Shown here in pieces: positions 55,810 through 64,000 of a DNA stretch of 64,000 bases (position 1 is the stretch's first letter; the number at the start of each line of letters is the position of its first letter). The DNA comes from Rhyzopertha dominica (Eukaryota; Arthropoda; Insecta; Coleoptera; Bostrichidae). The position numbers and the translations under genes are program-made. The notes under the pieces are model-generated. The model made no database searches. It was given only the letters and a program-made list of their open reading frames with translations, and had not been told where the DNA came from. Where the stretch lies: NCBI GenBank assembly GCA_025024175.1, contig QCXZ01000137.1, forward strand, positions 72,664,680 through 72,728,679. The letters run 5' to 3'.

Positions 55810-57539
55810 TAAAGACATTCATTTACAGCAATTTTAGATAATTTAAACTTAGAAATTAAAAGGCCTTTGATTCCAAATATAATTTCGTTATTGGTAATGA
55901 TTATTGAACGACTTGAATGATCCGAATCCATGCGATTGACTGAACGATTTGAATTGAACCGAAGATTCTGAGCTCTAGTGACTGACGTTGGCATTAAGTA
56001 ATGAGGTTTCTATGACAGCGCGTAAAAAGCTGCATCGTTTTGACAGGTGGCCCCCGGCAGCCACTTCGAAAGTCACGTGTTCTAAAAGCATAATTCCTTG
56101 TTAAATTTGAAGGAATCTTTGTCAGCATACATGCTGCGTACAGTAGACCGTTTCGGCGGTTTTTTTTTAATTTGAAGCGTTTAGGATATTCTTACGACTA
56201 CGTGGCACGAAATATGCGCATTTTTCACAAACTTCCTTTTGTTTATGCACTTGTATAATAACCCTTATGGTATTGTCACTTTTAAGTATGACTTTTTTAT
56301 CACGAATGAGTAGAACTTACTACGAAGAGGCAAACGACAACCAAACATTATTATAGTTATTAGATCAGCACTCAGTATGATATCAGATAGGTTTATTGTG
56401 TGTACCGAGTCGATAGCTTATGCATTCATGTACTCTACATATATTATTGCAATGCACCTGGAGGAGACGTAATTAGCTCGAAAGCTTGACTCCGTCAAAT
56501 GCCACCAAGTAAATGCAGAGCTAATGTCAACACAAAACCGAGTGTTTAAACACGTAATTGCATGCACCTATTCATCACAAATTCTAACGGTTTGGTCTTG
56601 CGGTGTTGACGGTTAGCTGCCTCTTCCTCTCGCTCCAAGCTACACCAGCTTGATTACAGTTTGGCGCATTCACAATTTAATTACTTTTCCCCAACAGCCT
56701 AAGTGATGCGGAATGCCCAGAGGAATATAGATTTTCAGCAAATAAATCAGGAAACAGAAGATAAGTAAGAGGGAGAAATCACGCTAATGAGATGAGTGAC
56801 ACCGACTGGGAATTAATGTTCCCAGTTCTGCCATTTGCTACCCGCTCCGTCCGTTACTTCGCGACAAGGGAAACTAACCTTTTTATTTTAGCTGTTAGGA
56901 TAACGTCATAGATTCTCACGGTCGGTTGAAGACACGAAGCGCTTTTTTATTAATGTTTCTGCGGAAAGGGCAGCTCTGTGATAATTGAAATTGTGTGATT
57001 GAAGCGGGTGACTTGAATGGAATTATTTATTGGACATCGTTGCGCGCTCTGCAGAATTAAACTTTTCAAATGGATATCATTAACTTCTATCAACTAACAT
57101 GCCTTCTCTTTTAGTTATATTTAGATTTATAAAGTTTGTATGCATGAAATTTGGTTTTCTAAAGATTGTTCGCAAATTATTTCGCAGCATACATCTAGAA
57201 TTCAATTTGAATTTTTGAATAAACTCAAAAATTCCAGGAATATTTTTGGGCATCATTCGCGGTATTATGCTCATTAATAAAAATAAAGGAATACACCTGA
57301 TTCTATTCTTAATGTTTGTTGCTAGTATTTCGCAGGCGCTTTTATCAACTCCTGAACGTATGTCAGGTTTACAAATTTACCATAGTCTTTACCCAATAAA
57401 GGTTCTGCTAGACCTGCCGATAGTTCTTACATTGTAAGCTTGAGCTTGCTCTCGCTGCTGCATCTATTTAATCTAATATTGTCATTTTCAGTATTTCCCT
57501 CAACCTCAAAGGATAGCAAGAATATGTATCGTTTTTAAA
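55810..57539. other. No gene recognised; possible conserved non-coding block
   Basis: About 1.7 kb. From about 56440 to 57060 the sequence is less A/T-rich, non-repetitive and without long frames. It contains several TAATTA/TAATT-type homeodomain-like sites (e.g. near 56470, 56555 and 56675). It could be a regulatory module; this is inference from composition only. Confidence 0.3.
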
Positions 57540-57730
57540 AATGGAGTTTCCTCTGACATTCGTAACTATAGGTTTATTTATATCCTGTGTAACTATTCTA
57601 AGGTGTTTAACTGCACTTTATATAAATATTTATACGATGATTGACAGTATGGCTTTATGAGCAACAAATTTACACTTACACAGTATGTGTCTGAGAATAT
57701 TAACAACCAGGGTCAGGCGGATAACATATA
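57540..57730 (+). pseudogene. Non-LTR RT fragment G
   Basis: A single frame reads NGVSSDIRNYRFIYILCNYSKVFNCTLYKYL, a stop, then QYGFMSNKFTLTQYVSENINNQGQAD. These are the RT blocks NYRPISIL...SKVFE and QHGF....ST. Nothing further of the element is recognisable on either side. An old scrap with one stop codon. Confidence 0.75.
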
Positions 57731-57749
57731 GGTACAAGGATATTCAGAA

Positions 57750-59180
57750 ACAGATTTCATTACCTGTGGCTATGCAATAGTTTAACATACATAGGTAGTT
57801 TGATTCTTTCTTGTACAGTAACTTTCTGTATTAATCAAAAATCAAATTTAGACTTCTTGGTTTTAATTTACTTCAGTAATTGTTCCGGCATTATCTCCTG
57901 CAATCATCTGCTTTTGCTTATAAACTTAAAATATCAGAATACGGCTGTGAAATCATACAATAGAACAGTTTTAATAATCAAAAATCCGTGTTTTTTTTCG
58001 TACATTAATTTTCTAATTCGCATCCACAGGTTATTGTGTCATTTCCTTAGTTTTGGAACCAAGTCGTACGAGATGTCGGTCAAAGCAGGTAGGAATGTTA
58101 CAACGTAGATAGATAGATGGTGACATCACCCTAGAAGGTCATAGATTTTTTTATTTGCAATACACTGCAAGTGCGTTTTTTATATAGATATTGTTTGCTT
58201 ATAAACTTATTTATTCTTAGATAGATATACCCGCATTGTTGATAATTCTTGATAATCTCGTATGCCTCAGTTCTTATAAGATATTTCCATTTTATTTTAT
58301 TTGATGAAAACTCCGTCTGATAATACTCGTAATCTAATCTCAAGACTTACAAGTTTATCTACATGTCTCTCATTAAATGCATTTGCATTGGCTCCAGCGC
58401 ATCGTTCATTTTTGATCAAAAAGACAATCTCAACCCGTTATTCAATGGAGTAAACCACGTGCGTGTTCCGATTAGTATTACCTGTGTAATACTAATCATG
58501 TTTCCCAAATAACATTGGTTCAGTTTAAAAATTAATGAGATCGTTGCAGAAAAAAATAGACAGGCCAGAAAAAGATTAAAAGGGCATTTTCCGCGAATTA
58601 TTGAACTAAATAAAAAAATACTTATTGTAAAGCTGAAATAAATTCTTATTTACCTCTATTGATATTCAAAATACACATTTTTTTTTGGGCTGAAGGAAAT
58701 CAAACGCAAAATACACACTTAGATGTTCCCTTTGAACTAAAATTGGACTACTCGAGTATTTCGTAGCACATTATACCAAACTCGTGTAGCTAGTTTCATT
58801 GGGCCGTTCTAAAAGTATTATGGTTAATTTTTGAATTGTCAACTGAGCAAAGGAAATGTTTTCTGGTATATATTTGTACGTAATTTTTGCTTAAACATAA
58901 TACATATTATTGTTTTTTAAATCTCACTGCATACTTTACTTCCAGTAAAAATGGTAGTTTAATAATTGATATAATTTATCACTGGTGAAATCATTTCTCC
59001 ACCTTTTCAGAATCTTTTTTTAGTAACTTTCATCTTTAATGTTGCAAAACCTAAAGTAAAAACATTTTTTGCTTGTTTTAAAACTAGCAAATCTCTTGCT
59101 TTGTTTTGGCAAATCTGTGTCGGTCTACTGTCGTAAATACGGTGGAGACTTTTTTATGCAATATTATGGTACGAGTGAGC
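57750..59180. other. No gene recognised
   Basis: About 1.4 kb of A/T-rich sequence with no coding motif. Confidence 0.35.
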
Positions 59181-59189
59181 AGTTATCGT

Positions 59190-60050
59190 TCAATGAAAAA
59201 TTTTGGAACATTTAAGTTTCTCGTATGATAAAACAGAAAGAGATAAAACCCTACGATGACGAGGAAGTGCTACCCGTATAGTGTTGGAGTCTGTACAGGA
59301 TCAATCAAAAACTTTGCGATGAAGGTGGTCACTACAATCGGGTATTAGTAAGTCCTACATTAGAAAAACTTGAAAGGAGAAGAAAAATTCTCCCATATAA
59401 ACCGAAATTCACTCTCACACTGGAACCAGGTTATGGTGGAAAGTGAATATATTAATGTATGTGGATGGGAGATAAAAAATAAACCTAAAATGTTATATCA
59501 GAATAATGTTTTCTGACTACACAAAATTTTCTACCAACGATCTATTGCTTCACAGCATGCAATGTATTAGAGGAATGTTAATCTACATGTCAGAATTTAA
59601 AAAAATCTCCAGTATTTTATCAAAGTAAATGTACCTATGGTGTGCCGTTGGTTATTAAGGGATAATATGTTTGTACTTTTTTCACCACAACTTTAATTCC
59701 CGCACATATTCAGATATGCCAGATAATTTTCTTAACGCTGGACACGATGATTTAGAACCGGTATGTTATTAACTGATTGAATGTTAAATTTGGAGATCAG
59801 TGAATTGAAATAAATGGCCCAGGTTGTGCCCTGCCAGGAGTTTCGATTTTACAATTTTTATTTTTTTTAATAATGTTGAAGGATTAAAAGCTCCAACAAA
59901 AGACACCGTGGCAGTGTCAATTGAAGAAATTAACAGAAGTTTCAAGGAGCTTCGCGTTCGTGTTCTTAAGACTCAACCAAAACGCGCGACCTTGTTCAAG
60001 AAACGTCTCCATAATAATCTCTGCATCTTTCAAGTGACCTCCTAACTTCG
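59190..60050 (+). pseudogene. Tc/mariner-superfamily transposase pseudogene, copy 4
   Basis: N-terminal half: VLESVQDQSKTLR.RWSLQSGISKSYIRKTLKEEKFFPYKPKF (about 59285-59405, two frames), matching the second helix-turn-helix and start of the catalytic domain of this family. NNVFSDYTKFSTND (about 59500-59540) keeps the first Asp. The middle is deleted. The C-terminal block reads LCPARSFDFTIFIFFNNVEGLKAPTKDTVAVSIEEINRSFKELRVRV (59828-59960); the catalytic SPD has become SFD. Downstream codons to 60042 are open. Stops and frameshifts elsewhere. Confidence 0.7.
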
Positions 60051-60149
60051 TGTCATAGTCACGAGGCGGATAAATCCAAGAAGGGTATACGTCGTGGGAC
60101 ATCGGTGTGCGAGGTACAGAGCAAACTGTCACGAATCTACCCTTGTGTC

Positions 60150-63125
60150 ACGCTGTCAGCAACCAGGACGAACTATTTTTTTATTCATAAGCTTAATGGA
60201 ACTAAATAATTTATCACTTGTTTTCTGAATAATTTACGGATCNCGATAGTAGGAAGCCGGATAGCGTGCGCAAAACGGCAACGAGAGCAGTTCGTTTAAC
60301 GTAATAACACTTTGTTGCAATATGATTCTTTTTTTTCTCTTTGAATCTGCAACACACATGTTGTGTACGTATTTCATGTACTCGTATGAAAAACCTTCCT
60401 TTTCTCTTCTAATATAAACATTTATTTTTGTGTAGAGGATGCTTTATCAGTTATATACACTTGAGATCAAAACAATCGACTCATTAGCTGCATTCACATT
60501 TCCATCACCTGTTCTAGTCTAAAGAAAATAAAAACATCAGATGTGCAAAAGGTATCTTTACTATTGAGCTTCAAGAAACCATTGTATAACAATGCACTGA
60601 ACGTTATTTGGAGTACTATTGGAGTGGATACGCATTCTCTCAAAGCTTGAATACGTTGCTGAGTTGATTATTTATTTCCCAAGTGTAGTTAGTTATGCCC
60701 ATAAAATATAAATAATTGCAGAATTGAACCTCCGCAAAAATCTTAAGATGTGTTATGAACTCTTGTTGAATTTGTAAATTGTGTATTTCTCCCATAATTA
60801 ATTCTCAAAATAATTATATTACATTCCGCGCTATCAGCAATTTTAGGTATCTGATCTTGTATTTTTTGACACATAGATAAATATCATATTTGGATTACCC
60901 TCCTTTTTAGATATTATTTTCTAATTTTGCACATTTTCTTCGCACCTGTTTTCGTTTTCTAGTTACTTGCAAAATAGGTATCGATGTAAAATAAATACCT
61001 ATACAGCGCACCTACAATACGAGTATGAACAACATGGGAATATCGGAAACTGTTTGAGTGGTTAATACCATTCATTGTGATGAAAAATGCACAAAATTAT
61101 ACTTACTTCCGGAGATATCCGAAAAAGAGGCTAATTTGAATTCATTTAGTTATTTAAAAAATTATGAAAAAGGCACCTTCTCATTGCCACCTATTCTCGT
61201 CTATAAAATACCACTTGCAAATCTATGGTGCAACTTTTTTTTGGAATAAACCACCATCAAGTCAATTTTTTATATAGACCCCAAAAAAGCTTTTGCAATA
61301 CCATACGCTGGTATTAATAAGTGGATTTCTTGACAGTTCAATATTTCACCGCCGAATGTGAACCTATGCATTTGCATTTATTCAGCTGCCTTTGATTTCA
61401 ATGCTGCTGTCCATGCAGTCTTTGGCTCCACATCAGGAATTATTATTAGCAAGTCCATAAATATAATACATATCGGGACATCCTTGGTATGTGACCTTAG
61501 TCACCATTACACTAGTTTTTTTCCAGTTCAATACATGGATTGTTATCTAGTACTAGACAATCGTGAGGGATACGAAAAAAATGAATGAAACCAAACTGTC
61601 GGAGTTGTATATACAGCTTACATTTACTGTAGAANCTGAAAAGTAATAGGTGTACGGAATTTGGAACAATTATTTTCCCAAATGTCCGAGAAAATGCAAA
61701 CAACGATAAAAATATAACCTCAGTATATCAAAAATGATTGTTCAAAAGTATGTTTTATTTTGACCAGTACTATTATCTCTTTAAATGTATTGCGTTTGAT
61801 TTATATTGAAAGGGTTTTTAGTATACATACTTAAAGACTATAGAGCTTCAAAAGGTCTATGATGAGTACGTCAAAATTTGGAAGAACTAACCAAAAGCTT
61901 ATACTCTTGATATCATTATAATGTAATCTAAAACATACGCCAATCATAATAATAAAGTTATTAACGATTTGATTACCATGACATTTCTTTCAAAGGAAGA
62001 AAAATGTAAACCAAATGTTTTTTCAGCAAAATTCCAGAATAAATCGAAAAAGAAACAGTATGTTTATTAAGCAGTACTCTAATAGTGGAAGAACTATTAA
62101 GGTCTCTGTTTTCTTAAAAAAATATAGTAGCAAAATACTTGTATTGAGAGGGTTCTTGGTTGAAGTGAATTGCAACTTGCATAGAAATAAACTAAAGTAG
62201 ATGGTACTGTTAGGATTAGTACGAAATCTTTAGTCGTCTATGAAATGGAGCTGCCATTACAAGTGGCTAGTTATTATGATCCAATTTAATAACAATTATT
62301 GTTAAATTGATCATACAAAATTTCAGCTGTAAGCCGTTTGTTTATTGCTCGCTTACCTAATAATTGTCTTTAAATTATGTCTATTATTCCTGTACCACAA
62401 CACAACATTTAATATTTCTCAAGGCGTGCGAAGCAAGAATGCTATATAAGGAAAACGCAACATCAGTAATATAAAGTAGTAATTTTCCGTTATTACCTTA
62501 GTTCTATAAAACCTCTGGCAATCTTACGGGCGCTTCCCGGGCACCATCTGGAAACTTACCTGAAAAAAAAGAAAACGAGGTTAATTGGCTGAACCGCAAC
62601 TTACGATAGCAAATTGGTAGGGAGGGCGCAATGTAAATTCNNACATAAAGCCGCATATTCTGGATCCGTAGGCATTAATTTACTGCACGGCAGGAGCCCA
62701 GTTGGAGTATTCGAGAGTTTGGAGGGGCCCTTTGTATACCTTGCTTTGCCTAAAACCGAGGCAAATTTATTATTCGACGAAGATGAATTTATTGTCAATG
62801 GCGCTTCCTGGTTTGAAATTCTAATCCTTGCTGGGTACGATATGAAACAGATTACAACCGATGTGTATTTCATACGTTCCGTTTTTAACTGTTAACACTG
62901 GTACAAGTTTTGTTCTGAACATCTTATTTTAAACATGTTTAAAAAACAAAATGTGTTTAAAATACAGTTATAACATCTTTTGCTAAAAATCTTCCCTGCT
63001 TAAGCATTACCTGTATTTTACATGACATGAAACCGTATAAATTCAGGACTCCATTCCATTTTGCCTTGATAAAATTTAAGACCCCTTGTAAATCATTTGT
63101 AAACATTTGATCTACCAAATAAACA
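60150..63125. other. No gene recognised; one unassigned open frame
   Basis: About 3 kb, mostly A/T-rich. At 62600-62895 both strands are open and the composition is less A/T-rich; neither reading could be assigned, and two Ns lie inside. A palindrome around AACAATTATTGTT is at 62278-62312. Confidence 0.35.
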
Positions 63126-63129
63126 AATA

Positions 63130-64000
63130 GATAGTCAATTAGCGGTTTATGTATACTAGAAAGAGGTATTAGCCACCAAGTAATTTCTTTTTCAACATAT
63201 TGATGCCGAACAAACTTGTCAAGAGTTTTATATTGTCCTTAATGATATATTTGATGAATGTATTCCAAAAACACGTGCCACTCAAAAGAGCAAATTTCCT
63301 CCTTGGTTTAGCAAAGATATTATACGTGATCTTAGACATAAACGGCTGTTATGGAAACAGTATCAACAGTCTGGTAGTGTTGACACTCATAATGCTTTTA
63401 AGGTCTTAAGAGCTCAGATAAAGAAAAATATTTCATCTTCACATGAGAATTGTATTTTGCTTATACAAAATCAGATTAAGGCCGATCCTAAAAAATTCTA
63501 GTCCTATATGAGTAACATTCACAGCACATCTTCAATGCCCGATCAGTAGTTCTATAATGAGTCACATCTATCATCTCTAGAGCAAATTGTTAACTCCTTT
63601 GCCTCATACTTTCAATCTAAGTTTGCAACCCCTGACCTTTCAAATACTACAAGTTATAATGTTGCAGATAATGCTCATTTCTCAAACGTTTTGAGTTTAT
63701 CGTTCGTGATTGTGCGACTGCATTTGTCGTGCCTTTATGCATCTTATTTAATTTGTGCTTGAACACTGATACTTTTCCTAACACATGGAAAGTAACAAGA
63801 CTTTGTCCGGTTTTTAAAAAAGGGGATAAGACATTAGTTGAAAACTATCGCCCAATAGCAATTATGCCAAATTTTGCCAAGGTCTTCGAAATTGCGTTGC
63901 ATAGACACTTGGAATATCACGTACGACCGCTGCTGTCAGACTGTCAACATGGTTTTATTTCTGGTACAAATGCTACAAATTTAGCGTGTATTTCAAATTT
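63130..64000 (+). pseudogene. Non-LTR retrotransposon H, linker and RT start, runs off the window
   Basis: From about 63190 a frame reads DAEQTCQEFYIVLNDIFDECIPKTRATQKSKFPPWFSKDIIRDLRHKRLLWKQY. It continues KVLRAQIKKNISSSHENCILLIQNQIKADPKKF, stop, SYMSNIHSTSS, then SSLEQIVNSFASYFQSKF. This is the classical segment between endonuclease and RT. After a frameshift, NTDTFPNTWKVTRLCPVFKKGDKTLVENYRPIAIMPNFAKVFEIALHRHLEYHVRPLL (about 63762-63935) and CQHGFISGTNATN follow up to the right edge. The endonuclease is absent. At least two stops and one frameshift, so not functional. Style matches elements A and D. Confidence 0.88.

Noticed and set aside
59917..60132. Minus-strand frame containing YPSWIYPPRDYD
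   Set aside because: It overlaps the transposase relic on the plus strand for more than half its length; no family recognised.

Overview
This window is eukaryotic, AT-rich nuclear DNA. Its transposon content fits an arthropod, most likely an insect: BEL/Pao, mariner, Tc1-like, pogo-like, hAT, Penelope-like and several non-LTR retrotransposon lineages. No bacterial gene organisation, rRNA, tRNA gene or CRISPR array was seen, and no host gene could be recognised. It reads like a gene desert or very large intron filled with transposable elements of different ages. Single N bases show an imperfect assembly. The insect order cannot be decided from this sequence alone.

Layout. 0.2-1.1 kb: decayed Tc/mariner-superfamily transposase. 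1.56-8.0 kb: non-LTR reverse transcriptase (RT) pseudogene (A), split by a young BEL/Pao element at 2266-6705 (minus strand). The BEL has two nearly identical LTRs, a 5-bp target duplication, a tRNA-Tyr primer site and one open 1071-codon frame that has lost most of RT, RNase H and the integrase core. 8.3 kb: 119-bp CAGGGTGGG MITE. 10.0-11.2 kb: RT pseudogene B. 11.8-12.2 kb: Tc1-like fragment. 14.4-16.1 kb: RT pseudogene C, ending in (TAA)n. 16.3-18.3 kb: RT pseudogene D. 22.0-22.35 kb: pogo/Tigger-like fragment (minus). 22.4-24.2 kb: internally deleted mariner, itself interrupted by a non-autonomous hAT with a perfect 8-bp duplication. 25.5-26.3 kb: hAT transposase pseudogene. 26.7-27.0 kb: second Tc/mariner-superfamily fragment (minus).

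29.9 kb: hammerhead-like motif of Penelope type (minus). 30.86-34.5 kb: the best preserved non-LTR element (E, minus), with an intact 935-codon endonuclease-RT frame. Its upstream zinc-knuckle frame is separated from it by one in-frame TAG followed by CAA TTA. 37.0 kb: orphan tRNA-Tyr primer site plus LTR start. 40.9 kb: weak second hammerhead-like remnant. 42.6-44.7 kb: RT pseudogene F (minus) with a trinucleotide tail. 48.4 kb: well-formed type I hammerhead fold. 48.7-49.7 kb: third Tc/mariner-superfamily pseudogene. 53.1/53.8 kb: inverted repeat pair. 54.6-55.8 kb: Penelope-like element in head-to-head halves, including a GIY-YIG domain. 57.5 kb: RT scrap G. 59.2-60.1 kb: fourth Tc/mariner-superfamily pseudogene. 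63.1-64.0 kb: RT pseudogene H, running off the right edge.

Two observations stand out. In element E the ORF1/ORF2 junction has the tobacco-mosaic-virus type leaky stop context, and ORF2 has no AUG before its first catalytic motif; this suggests Gag-like/Pol fusion by stop-codon readthrough. At 48394-48495 a hammerhead-ribozyme architecture is preserved with one core substitution. Two nested insertions (BEL in A; hAT in mariner) give a clear relative chronology. The longer intervals without transposons include a few moderately GC-richer, non-repetitive stretches that could be regulatory, but that is inference only.
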